Assembly (NCBI GenBank): GCA_014843695.1
Contig: CM026386.1
Span: forward strand, 17,155,363 to 17,219,362
From: Archivesica marissinica
Taxonomy: Eukaryota > Mollusca > Bivalvia > Venerida > Vesicomyidae
Direction of reading: 5' to 3'
DNA: 64,000 nucleotides
How positions within the stretch are numbered: position 1 is the first letter of the stretch; every line of letters begins with the position of its first letter. This document shows, in pieces, positions 44,324-55,500 of the stretch. Made by a program: the position numbers and the translations under genes. The notes beneath the pieces are model-generated. The model saw nothing but the letters and a program-made list of their open reading frames with translations. It was not told the origin of the DNA and did not search any database.

Positions 44324-44378
44324 ACTTTTCAGTTTGTTTATATTACGGAAACGAATACGAGGAGGACTTAAACAATTG
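44324..44378 (+). CDS. Gene C exon 2: 55-nt micro-exon finishing the TM helix
   Basis: The acceptor CTTATTTTTTTCAG ends at 44323. One base completes the split Ile codon, and 18 codons read LFSLFILRKRIRGGLKQL. The donor is GTAATT at 44379. Entry phase 2 and exit phase 0 equal those of genes A and B, with four extra codons. The sequence finishes the helix and adds a strongly basic patch (RKRIR). A second AG nine bases on would break the frame. Confidence 0.72.
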
Positions 44379-44439
44379 GTAATTTTAACCGTATCATGAA
44401 ACATGTCTCTCCAATGGAGGGGGGGGGGTGAATTCTTTC

Positions 44440-44700
44440 ATGTGAGGAAGTTATCCAGCTGACTTGTGGTTGGTCGGTGGTTGTACCCTGGCGCCCGCCC
44501 GTGCCTGCAATACTGTTCGGAGGGACATACGGGGTCTTCCTCCACCGATAATAGCTGAAGTATTGGTACAAACAGTGACAACGATGTCCAGTGAGACGCA
44601 TATAGTACTTGATTGAAAGTTGGTGATGAGGGATAGATGATATAAGTATATGGTTAATGTTGTGTTGTAATGCACGTGCCATGCATACCGCCGAGGAAAG
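44440..44700. repeat. Possible interspersed repeat (partner near 5215-5285)
   Basis: 'cggtggttgtaccctgg', 'tactgttcgg' and 'tcttcctccaccgataatag' resemble 'tggtggttctactcggatgg', 'ctactgctcgg' and 'tcttcctccaccaataatgg' at 5221-5284. A shared diverged repeat is likely, but the extent is unclear. Confidence 0.4.
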
Positions 44701-44829
44701 ATCAAAATGTCGTACCTACACCTTTCAAAATTTTACAGCAGAGCATAAAGAGAATTTAATTTACCAAATAATACTTGTACAGTCATAATTGGTGTCATGT
44801 TCAACTAGTATCATTAGAAACTATGTATC

Positions 44830-44859
44830 GCAGGTGTACCAATACGTCGGTACACCTGC
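44830..44859. repeat. Perfect 11-bp hairpin
   Basis: GCAGGTGTACC and GGTACACCTGC are perfect inverted copies with an 8-base loop, in gene C intron 2. No T tract follows and no function is assigned. Confidence 0.8.
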
Positions 44860-44900
44860 ATTTCGGACTTTATTATATAATTGCTACATTTCTATTAATT

Positions 44901-45148
44901 TTTGTTTTATTTAAGTTTATTTAACGTCGCTACTGGTTGCCCATTGAGCGACGGGCAGTTTTACCTAACAATACGTTTCCTGGGCAGGCTCCAGTGGATA
45001 ACTAGTACTTGGTGCACCAACCCCCGTAAGAAACTGCCAACTTTTTTCATATAAAGAGACACGGTCTGAGTGGGGCTCGAACATGTGACCATTAGTGATG
45101 ATAGGTTATATTGGTATACAAATCAGCGGACCACGGAGGCGGACACAT
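44901..45148 (-). repeat. SINE-B, full length, in gene C intron 2
   Basis: In reverse: head ('cgcctccgtggtccgctga', 'atgttcgagccccactcaga'), core ('gtgcaccaagtactagttat') and shared tail ('caaccagtagcgacgttaaa'). It ends about 110 bp before exon 3. Confidence 0.88.
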
Positions 45149-45258
45149 TCGTTGATTATTTGAGAATATAATATATATATTTAGTATATAAAAGCAGTTA
45201 GAAAACGAGTTAAATAACTTATAATTCATTTTCATATGTATGTATCTATATATTACAG

Positions 45259-45642
45259 ATAGACCAATGTTTCAACATAGTTCAGTGCAGGACTTGTTAC
45301 AAGGAAACTGACCACACGTTTGTACATGAGGTAACACGAAATAACAATCTTAACACAAATGAAAATCTAGCATATTTTGAAATGAATTATGCGTATTGTG
45401 AAAGCTATGCCACAGAGGAAATCAATGCTGCTGACGAACTACACCCTATAGTTAATGTATCATCTGATGAGAGCATAAACATCTGCAACTACATGAATAC
45501 ATATTCTCAAGATAATGTACATGCAAGCATCACACTGCCGATCACAGAAGCAAACACGAACGATCGGCGAAGTCCTACGGATGGAATAGCCCAATCAACA
45601 CAACGTACTACAGATAAAGAAGTCGCTATCTATGTTCTATGA
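45259..45642 (+). CDS. Gene C exon 3: cytoplasmic tail
   Basis: Begins in phase 0 after TATATATTACAG with IDQCFNIVQCRTCYKETDHT and is open for 127 codons to TGA (45640). Its first residues (IDQCFN) resemble the start of the gene A tail (IDDVFN). The tail is acidic and Asn/Thr-rich, with several tyrosines (CYKET, AYFEMNYAYC, IYVL), but no domain is recognised. After the TGA the same frame keeps a coding-like composition for about 80 more codons with two more stops, so the tail may once have been longer. Confidence 0.68.
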   Translation: MDQCFNIVQCRTCYKETDHTFVHEVTRNNNLNTNENLAYFEMNYAYCESYATEEINAADELHPIVNVSSDESINICNYMNTYSQDNVHASITLPITEANTNDRRSPTDGIAQSTQRTTDKEVAIYVL

Positions 45643-45884
45643 CGAATTGCTAACCATTTAGATGATGAGTCTACCAGAAATGAAAGTAATAAACGTTCGG
45701 ATGAAATAAATTATCTACATAATGAAGCAGGTGGTATGTCACAAAATGATCAAGCTGAGTCAGTGAGTGCCGATAGTAAGGAATAAGGTGATACTACAGA
45801 AGAAGACAACGATACTATTAGAGAGAGAGAGAGGTTCCATCGACTCTGTGACGATACTGCACAAACAGAAAAGCAATTAGAATG
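45643..45884 (+). pseudogene. In-frame coding-like continuation after gene C stop
   Basis: In the gene C frame, sequence after the TGA reads RIANHLDDESTRNESNKRSD, then EINYLHNEAGGMSQNDQAES up to a TAA at 45784. It then continues GDTTEEDNDTIRERERFHRL to a TGA at about 45882. The acidic, Asn/Ser/Glu-rich composition equals that of the upstream tail. It is most simply read as former coding sequence cut off by nonsense mutation. Confidence 0.45.
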
Positions 45885-45904
45885 ACATTCTGTGTGTGAA
45901 TAAG

Positions 45905-46772
45905 ATGGTGGTTTTAATGAAATGCTGGTTGTGAATAAGATAGATAGATATATATCTTTTATTCCACCATATGATGAGATACGTGTACATAATAAATTCG
46001 CAACAAAATCATTGAACAGATGAAAGGGAACATAGTACTTTTTACACATATATGCATTATACTATATTATTTGTGTATATTTATACATCTAAACACATAA
46101 TAATTTTTTTTTTGAAACCCAGTTTACAGGGTATATTACATTAAATAAATAGTTTAAGCAAATAAAATGATGCATATATCTTAACATTAATTTGGTTTTA
46201 ACGAAATGCTGGTTGTGAATAAGATGGTGATTTTAACGAAATGCTGGTTGTGAATAAGTTGGTGGTTTTAACGAAATGCTGGTTGTGAATAAGTTGGTGG
46301 TTTTAACGAAATGCTGGTTGTGAATAAGATGGTGGTTTTAACGAAATGCTGGTTGTGAATAAGATGGTGGTTTTATCGAAACGCTGGTTGTGAATAATAT
46401 GGTGATTTTAACGAAATGCTGGTTGTGAATAAGATGGTGATTTTAACGAAATGCTGGTTGTGAATAATATGGTGGTTTTAACGAAATGCTTGTTGTGAAT
46501 AAGATGGTGGTTTTAACGAAATGCTGGTTGTGAATAAGATGGTGGTTTTATCGAAACGCTGGTTGTGAATAATATGGTGATTTTAACGAAATGCTGGTTG
46601 TGAATAAGATGGTGATTTTAACGAAATGCTGGTTGTGAATAATATGGTGGTTTTAACGAAATGCTGGTTGTGAATAAGATGGTGGTTTTAACGAAATGCT
46701 TGTTGTGAATAAGATGGTGGTTTTAACGAAATGCTTGTTGTGAATAAGATGGTGGTTTTAACGAAATGCTTG
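45905..46772. repeat. 35-bp minisatellite, about 18 copies, split by an insertion
   Basis: The unit is 'ggtggttttaacgaaatgct' plus 'ggttgtgaataagat'. One to two units at 45905-45940 are separated from the main array (46192-46772) by about 250 bp. Variants (TCGAAACGCT, AATATGGTGATTTT) recur as a block (46375-46480 and 46548-46655), showing a local multi-unit duplication. Confidence 0.92.
45940..46191 (-). mobile_element. Probable retroelement 3' fragment inside the 35-bp array
   Basis: This 250-bp segment splits the array. Its left end read in reverse is 'ggtggaataaaagatatata' then TCTATCTATCT, a simple-repeat 3' tail typical of LINEs. No coding sequence and no clear target-site duplication. 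Confidence 0.45.
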
Positions 46773-47019
46773 AGTAGCCAAAGATGTAATAAATATCAAC
46801 TAAATCCGTGATTTACCACATGCATCCATGAATTAGTGTTGACCAGACTACAGAAATGGAGGGTCGACGGAGAGTTTGATGTGAAATGGTGTGGGATAAC
46901 AATGAAAATGAAGATAGTGACAGTTTTTAACGAACTCTGGATACTTGAGACTTGCTTTAAGTAAAACCAGAGTATCCCCAGAAATGATGCTCTGTCGAGT
47001 TTCTGGCGACATATTCTTT

Positions 47020-47152
47020 TTTTACCAGTACTTGGTGCACCAACCTCCGATAGGACCTGCCAACTTGTTCATATAAAGAGACACGGTCTGAGCGGTGCTC
47101 GAACACGTGATCATCAGTGATGACAGGTTACCACTCGACCACGGAGGCGTTT
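47020..47152 (-). repeat. SINE-B copy without tail
   Basis: In reverse: 'cgcctccgtggtcgagtggt', 'acgtgttcgagcaccgctca', 'tctttatatgaacaagttgg' and 'gtgcaccaagtactggtaaa'. The head of this copy is the clearest, with box A TGGTCGAGTGGTAACC as in Leu/Ser tRNAs. Confidence 0.82.
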
Positions 47153-47256
47153 TAGATATATTGTGACCACTCGGGTGGACTCTCGTTGCATAGTGATGTA
47201 TACTTTGTTCGCATCCCGGGACTATTTCAACGTTCTTCCTTAGAATGTACCAATCA

Positions 47257-47541
47257 GGCGGATCTGTAGTCCAGTGGTAACACGCTGGACTGGTAATCCA
47301 GGAGTGGGAGGTTCGATCCCCTGTTTGACCCTAATAAAATTAACAGTCTTTCAGATGGGACGTTAAACCGAGGTCTCGTGTCGGTGCTTTACACCGTGCA
47401 AGTAAAAGAACCAGAGGAGACTCTGGAATGGGTCTCTGTCTGTATCATTGCACTATCCTCCAAACTCTAAAATGACTAATCTCTTCAAGAGGCGTCGCTC
47501 ATATGGGCAACCGTAGCGACGATAAATAGACGTAAAACACA
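47257..47541 (+). repeat. SINE-A, full length
   Basis: Head 'gatctgtagtccagtggtaa', anticodon GGT, box B 'gaggttcgatcccctgtttg', core and tail 'gggcaaccgtagcgacgata'. Short flanking matches (ACCAATC before and after) may be a target-site duplication remnant. Confidence 0.9.
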
Positions 47542-48067
47542 ACACATGGACCAATCTTTGTTTTATTGATTCGGCAGTGCTCACAAATGTGCAAATTTTC
47601 ACCCGAAAAATGTAGTCTGTGAGCTAGTCTTTAGACATTTGTAATTATGTATTTCTAGACTGTGTTAATATGCAACCGTATATTAGATTCATCGATACTT
47701 ATATATTATATAGCATAGCAAACAACGGGGGATCGACTCACAATGAATACATATATAGTATAGGGAACGACGGGGAACCAGCTCACATTGAATACATATA
47801 TAGCATAGGGAACAACAAGGATCAGCTCACATTGAATACATATATAGTATAGGGAACGACGGGGGACCAGCTCACATTGAGTACATATATAGTATAGGGA
47901 ACGACCTTGGATCAGCTCACATTGAATACATATATAGTATAGGGAACGACGGAGGATTAGCTCACATTGAGTACATATATAGTATAGGGAACGAAGGGGG
48001 ATAAGCTCACATTGAATACATATATAGTATAGGTAACGACGGAGGATTAGCTCACATTGAGTACATA

Positions 48068-49537
48068 TACTGAGTCAAAAAAGAAACGATACCTGTTGTT
48101 TATGTGTCTATAATTTCAACATTTATTAAGAAAATTCTTTAAAAATTCATAAGATGATAGTCCAACATGTTTGAAAGAGGAGCACATAAAGCATAATGAG
48201 CCTCCGAAACTGTCTGCTGTGTGATGACGTATCTTCACTACAATTCGTCGGACAGGGGTCTAATGGAGTTTTCACACAGACGTCAATACCGAGTATGGGC
48301 ACCATTTGCGTCTCTCATTGCAATGCACCGCCGTCGCATCGAACGGAAGAGTGTCTGAATCTCTTGCTGGTCAATATTTGTCCACTCCTGACGCAAAACA
48401 TCCCTCAGTTGGTTTAACGTTACCGGCTGACGTCGTCTGACGCGGCGGTCTAACGTATCCCACAAATGTTCTATGGGTGACAAGTCTGGTGACAAAGCAG
48501 GCCACGGCAGGGTTTCAATATTGTTCTGCTCCAATAATGTGGTGGAAATCCGAGCAGTATGACACCTGGCGTTGTCCTGTTGGAACAGTGTGACGTTTCT
48601 GTTGGCGTTAAAGAACGGCACAACAACTGGCGCAAGGATCTCATCACAGTACCGCTGGGCGTTTAGGTTCCCGTCCACCACTAACAGTTCAGTACGACTG
48701 CCGAAGGTGATACCGCCCCATGCCATAACGCTTCCGCCCCCGAACAGATCGACCTGACGTACACATGCGTCGGCGTAACGTTCACCGCGTCTGCGATATA
48801 CCCGCTCTCTGCCATCCGCTCGACGCAAACAGAACCGCGATTCATCGCTAAACATCACCGAATTCCACTGTAACCGAGTCCAGCGAGCACGTTCCGTCGT
48901 CCATTCCCGCCGACGTCACGGTGACGTCGTGTCAGGATGGGTCCAATGTATGGCCGATAGGCACGAATGCCACGTTCACCGAGCCGGTTCCTGACTGTTT
49001 GTGCACTGATGCGAGTGTTGGTCATCCCAGGAGTAACGGCAGCTGTGTGCGAAGCAGGTAGGAACCGGTCACGTAAATGTGACGTCCGATTGTGACGGTC
49101 CTGTTCGATAACGTCGAAGTAGACGTGTTATCGTGATCCGCGTAACCCCCCGAGTCGATTTGCGACGTCACGCTGACGTAAACCGCCGTCAATCATGCCA
49201 ATGGCACGCATTCTCTGATTGCGGTTTAGCCTAGGCATTTTGTTAGAGGTAACAATGGGTATGTAAGGTGTTTTTCCTCGATGATAATGCAATACCAGTA
49301 CAATAAACCGGTTTTCCGATTTGTACATGTGCAGGAAGTTGTCTTTGTTGAGGAGCACGTGCAAATCGGAAATTCGGCGTTCCAGGATTATCGGGTGTTT
49401 ATTTACCTGTGTTTATGGTTGGCTGACGTTGCAATAAGATACCCGGTACTGATACGTAATAATATATTAAATCTTTCTATGGTTTTATCCGTTTTACGTC
49501 ATTTTTAGTTTGGTATCGTTTCTTTTTTGACTCAGTA
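48068..49537 (-). mobile_element. Tc1-like transposon, 1,466 bp, perfect 24-bp inverted repeats, TA duplication
   Basis: The element 48070-49535 begins CTGAGTCAAAAAAGAAACGA plus TACC and ends with the exact inverse. TA flanks both ends (48068-48069, 49536-49537). Removing the element and one TA restores an intact minisatellite unit (GTACATA-TA-TAGTATAGG). Perfect ends suggest a young insertion. Confidence 0.95.
48283..49238 (-). pseudogene. Tc1-like DD34E transposase, frameshifted
   Basis: ATG 49238 opens MPRLNRNQRMRAIGMIDGGL, the N-terminal helix-turn-helix DNA-binding region. A run of G near 49150 shifts the frame, giving a premature stop at about 49128. The catalytic part is open at 48858-48283, with FSDESRF (first Asp), QQDNARCHTA (second Asp) and SPIEHLWD (Glu). 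Exactly 34 residues separate the second Asp from the Glu, the DD34E spacing of Tc1 elements. A stop also appears in the intervening segment. The protein as assembled is broken, while the ends remain perfect and could be mobilised in trans. Confidence 0.85.
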
Positions 49538-50140
49538 TATATAGTATAGGTAACGACGGAGGATTAGCTCACATTGAGTACATATATAGTATAGGTAACG
49601 ACGGAGGATTAGCTCACATTGAGTACATATATAGTATAGGTAACGACGGAGGATTAGCTCACATTGAGTACATATATAGTATAGGGAACGACAGGATTAG
49701 CTCACATTGAGTACATATATAGTATAGGTAACGACGGAGGATTAGCTCACATTGAGTACATATATAGTATAGGGAACGACGGAGGATTAGCTCACATTGA
49801 GTACATATATAGTATAGGGAACGACAGGATTAGCTCACATTGAGTACATATATAGTATAGGGAACGACAGGATTAGATCACATTGAGTACATATATAGTA
49901 TAGGGAACGACAGGATTAGCTCACATTGAGTACATATATAGTATAGGGAACTACGGAGGATTAGCTCACATTGAGTACATATATAGTATAGGGAACGACA
50001 GGATTAGCTCACATTGAGTACATATATAGTATAGGGAACTACGGGTGGATCAGCTCACATTGAGTACAGACAGTATATGTGGTGAACTACGGGTGGATCA
50101 GCTCACATCGAGCACATATATTATAGAGATCGACTTTTGA

Positions 50141-50814
50141 TCAGCTCACCGTGGGCAAATATGAACTAAAATTAAAACATCATAGAACATATTTTTTATT
50201 TAAGGTTTGACTAACACAACACGCCAGAATAAAATACACAAACATTTTCATATTGAATACATTTAAATAAGTATATAACATGATAATACCCGTGATATGC
50301 GGGTGGCTTCTTAAGTAATGGTTACTGCACATAAGTCTGTAATGGCTGGTCCTTGAATTACGTAGTGGTGTCATTTGAACAATTCTGAAATTCCCCTACC
50401 TAGATACCACTATGACAATAAATTATGACTATAGATCCAATGGTTATTGATGAGAAGACGCTAGAAAATGTTCATGGGTGACAATCGACAATTCCTCCAG
50501 CTAAAGGGAAAATAAATTCTCTTGGGTGCAGAAAATAATATGTTTTGTAACGATAAAGACGAAGTTCATAACCCTAACATGGACCCCAAAATATTTGAAT
50601 TACAACCTATTAATTTTACAAAAATGTGAACACCAGAAATTAATAATCTTAATAATGTATCGAATTGTTAGGAAATATATATACTACAATGTGATGACAA
50701 CGGCAATACATTTGTAGAACAGGCGTATGATTACAGGACTAAATATTCTTTGAAATACTAAACATAGAATAATTATATAATGTAACAGTAATAGTGATTA
50801 TCTGAATTACAAAC
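50141..50814. other. No gene seen between arrays
   Basis: AT-rich sequence without repeat match or supported coding frame. Confidence 0.4.
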
Positions 50815-53800
50815 ACCAAGTACCTGACATGCACTGGTACCCATTCAACACCCAGTACCTGACATGGACTGGTACCCATTCAACATGGACTGGTACCCAT
50901 TCAACACCAAGTACCTGACATGGACTGGTACCCATTCAACATGGACTGGTACCCATTCAACACCCAGTACCTGACATGGACTGGTACCCATTCAACATGG
51001 ACTGGTACCCATTCAACACCAAGTACCTGACATGGACTGGTACCCATTCAACATGGACTGGTACCCATTCAACACCAAGTACCTGACATGGACTGGTGTA
51101 CCCATTCAACACCAAGTACCTGACATGGACTGGTACCCATTCAACACCAAGTACCTGACATGGACTGGTACCCATTCAACACCCAGTACCTGACATGGAC
51201 TGGTACCCATTCAACACCCAGTACCTGACATGGACTGGTGTACCCATTCAACACCAAGTACCTGACATGGACTGGTACCCATTCAACACCAAGTACCTGA
51301 CATGGACTGGTGTACCCATTCAACACCAAGTACCTGACATGGACTGGTACCCATTCAACACCAAGTACCTGACATGGACTGGTACCCATTCAACACCAAG
51401 TACCTGACATGGACTGGTACCCATTCAACACCAAGTACCTGACATGGACTGGTACCCATTCAACACCAAGTACCTGACATGGACTGGTACCCATTCAACA
51501 CCAAGTACCTGACATGGACTGGTACCCATTCAACACCAAGTACCTGACATGGACTGGTACCCATTCAACACCAAGTAACTGACATGGACTGGTACCCATT
51601 CAACACCCAGTACCTGACATGGACTGGTGCCCATTCAACACCCAGTACCTGACATGGACTGGTGCCCATTCAACACCAAGTACCTGACATGGACTGGTGC
51701 ACCCATTCAACACCAAGTACCTGACATGGACTGGTGCACCCATTCAACACCAAGTACCTGACATGGACTGGTGCACCCATTCAACACCCAGTACCTGACA
51801 TGGACTGGTGCCCATTCAACACCAAGTACCTGACATGGACTGGTGCCCATTCAACACCAAGTACCTGACATGGACTGGTGCCCATTCAACACCAAGTACC
51901 TGACATGGACTGGTGCACCCATTCAACACCAAGTACCTGACATGGACTGGTGCACCCATTCAACACCAAGTACCTGACATGGACTGGTGCACCCATTCAA
52001 CACCCAGTACCTGACATGGACTGGTGCCCATTCAACACCAAGTACCTGACATGGACTGGTGCCCATTCAACACCAAGTACCTGACATGGACTGGTGCCCA
52101 TTCAACACCAAGTACCTGACATGGACTGGTGCACCATTCAACACCAAGTACCTGACATGGACTGGTGCACCCATTCAACACCAAGTACCTGACATGGACT
52201 GGTGCACCCATTCAACACCAAGTACCTGACATGGACTGGTGCACCCATTCAACACCAAGTACCTGACATGGACTGGTGCACCCATTCAACACCAAGTAAC
52301 TGACATGGACTGGTGCACCCATTCAACACCAAGTACCTGACATGGACTGGTGCACCCATTCAACACCAAGTACCTGACATGGACTGGTACCCATTCAACA
52401 CCAAGTACCTGACATGGACTGGTACCCATTCAACACCAAGTACCTGACATGGACTGGTGCACCCATTCAACACCAAGTACCTGACATGGACTGGTACCCA
52501 TTCAACACCAAGTACCTGACATGGACTGGTACCCATTCAACACCAAGTACCTGACATGGACTGGTGCACCCATTCAACACCAAGTACCTGACATGGACTG
52601 GTGCATTCAACACCAAGTACCTGACATGGACTGGTACCCATTCAACACCCAGTAACTGACATGGACTGGTGCATTCAACACCAAGTACCTGACATGGACT
52701 GGTGCATTCAACACCAAGTAACTGACATGGACTGGTGCACCCATTCAACACCAAGTACCTGACATGGACTGGTGCACCCATTCAACACCAAGTAACTGAC
52801 ATGGACTGGTGCATTCAACACCAAGTACCTGACATGGACTGGTGCACCCATTCAACACCAAGTACCTGACATGGACTGGTGCATTCAACACCAAGTACCT
52901 GACATGGACTGGTGCATTCAACACCAAGTAACTGACATGGACTGGTGCATTCAACACCAAGTAACTGACATGGACTGGTGCATTCAACACCAAGTACCTG
53001 ACATGGACTGGTGCATTCAACACCAAGTACCTGACATGGACTGGTGCATTCAACACCAAGTAACTGACATGGACTGGTGCATTCAACACCAAGTACCTGA
53101 CATGGACTGGTGCACCCATTCAACACCAAGTACCTGACATGGACTGGTGCACCCATTCAACACCAAGTACCTGACATGGACTGGTGCACCCATTCAACAC
53201 CAAGTACCTGACATGGACTGGTGCCCATTCAACACCAAGTACCTGACATGGACTGGTGCCCATTCAACACCAAGTACCTGACATGGACTGGTGCCCATTC
53301 AACACCAAGTACCTGACATGGACTGGTGCACCCATTCAACACCCAGTACCTGACATGGACTGGTGCCCATTCAACACCAAGTACCTGACATGGACTGGTG
53401 CCCATTCAACACCAAGTACCTGACATGGACTGGTGCCCATTCAACACCAAGTACCTGACATGGACTGGCACCCATTCAACACCAAGTACCTGACATGGAC
53501 TGGTACCCATTCAACACCAAGTACCTGACATGGACTGGCACCCATTCAACACCAAGTACCTGACATGGACTGGTACCCATTCAACACCAAGTACCTGACA
53601 TGGACTGGCACCCATTCAACACCAAGTACCTGACATGGACTGGTGCACCCATTCAACACCAAGTACCTGACATGGACTGGTACCCATTCAACACCAAGTA
53701 CCTGACATGGACTGGCACCCATTCAACACCAAGTACCTGACATGGACTGGTACCCATTCAACACCAAGTACCTGACATGGACTGGTACCCATTCAACACC

Positions 53801-55500
53801 AAGTACCTGACATGGACTGGTGTACCCATTCAACACCAAGTACCTGACATGGACTGGTACCCATTCAACACCAAGTACCTGACATGGACTGGTACCCATT
53901 CAACACCCAGTACCTGACATGGACTGGTACCCATTCAACACCAAGTACCTGACATGGACTGGTGTACCCATTCAACACCAAGTACCTGACATGGACTGGT
54001 ACCCATTCAACACCAAGTACTGACATGGACTGGTGCACCCATTCAACACCAAGTACCTGACATGGACTGGTACCCATTCAACACCAAGTACCTGACATGG
54101 ACTGGTACCCATTCAACACCAAGTACCTGACATGGACTGGTACCCATTCAACACCAAGTACCTGACATGGACTGGTACCCATTCAACACCAAGTACCTGA
54201 CATGGACTGGTACCCATTCAACACCAAGTACCTGACATGGACTGGTACCCATTCAACACCAAGTACCTGACATGGACTGGTGCACCCATTCAACACCAAG
54301 TACCTGACATGGACTGGTGCACCCATTCAACACCCAGTACCTGACATGGACTGGTGCACCCATTCAACACCCAGTACCTGACATGGACTGGTGCCCATTC
54401 AACACCAAGTACCTGACATGGACTGGTGCACCCATTCAACACCAAGTACCTGACATGGACTGGTGCCCATTCAACACCAAGTACCTGACATGGACTGGCA
54501 CCCATTCAACACCAAGTACCTGACATGGACGGTGCCCATTCAACACCAAGTACCTGACATGGACTGGTGCCCATTCAACACCAAGTACCTGACATGGACT
54601 GGTGCACCCATTCAACACCAAGTACCTGACATGGACTGGTGCACCCATTCAACACCAAGTACCTGACATGGACTGTGCCCCATTCAACACCAAGTACCTG
54701 ACATGGACTGGTGCCCATTCAACACCAAGTAACTGACATGGACTGGTGCCCATTCAACACCAAGTACCTGACATGGACTGGTGCACCCATTCAACACCAA
54801 GTACCTGACATGGACTGGTGCACCCATTCAACACCAAGTAACTGACATGGACTGGTGCACCCATTCAACACCCAGTACCTGACATGGACTGGTGCACCCA
54901 TTCAACACCAAGTACCTGACATGGACTGGTACCCATTCAACACCAAGTACCTGACATGGACTGGTACCCATTCAACACAAGTACCTGACATGGACTGGTG
55001 CACCCATTCAACACCAAGTACCTGACATGGACTGGTGCAGCATTCAACACCAAGTACCTGACATGGACTGGTACCCATTCAACACCCAGTAACTGACATG
55101 GACTGGTGCATTCAACACCAAGTACCTGACATGGACTGGTGCCCATTCAACACCAAGTAACTGACATGGACTGGTGCACCCATTCCACCAAGTACCTGAC
55201 ATGGACTGGTGCACCCATTCAACATCAAGTAACTGACATTGACTGGTGCATTCAACACCAAGTACCTGACATGGACTGGTGCACCCATTCAACACCAAGT
55301 ACCTGACATGGACTGGTGCATTCAACACCAAGTAACTGACATGGACTAGTGCATTCAACACCAAGTAACTGACATGGACTGGTGCATTCAACACCAAGTA
55401 ACTGACATGGACTGGTGCATTCAACACCAAGTACCTGACATGGACTGGTGCCCATTCAACACCAAGTACCTGACATGGACTGGTGCCCATTCAACACCAA
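50815..55500. repeat. 35-bp minisatellite with 33/35/37-bp variants, about 135 copies
   Basis: The unit is 'acatggactggtacccattc' plus 'aacaccaagtacctg'. Length variants come from GGTACCC/GGTGCCC (35), GGTGTACCC/GGTGCACCC (37) and GGTGCATTC (33). They are grouped in blocks along the array: TACCC at the left, GCACCC in the middle, GCATTC at 52.6-53.1 kb and again at 55.2-55.4 kb. The first units include a shortened 21-bp form. It runs into an N gap. Confidence 0.95.

Larger units (their letters stand above)
47690..50140. repeat. 45-bp minisatellite split by a Tc1-like transposon
   Basis: The unit contains 'tatatagtatagggaacgac' and 'attagctcacattgagtaca'. Variants are 42 or 45 bp depending on GACGGAGGATT or GACAGGATT. 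About 8 units precede and about 13 follow the transposon at 48070-49535. Confidence 0.92.
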
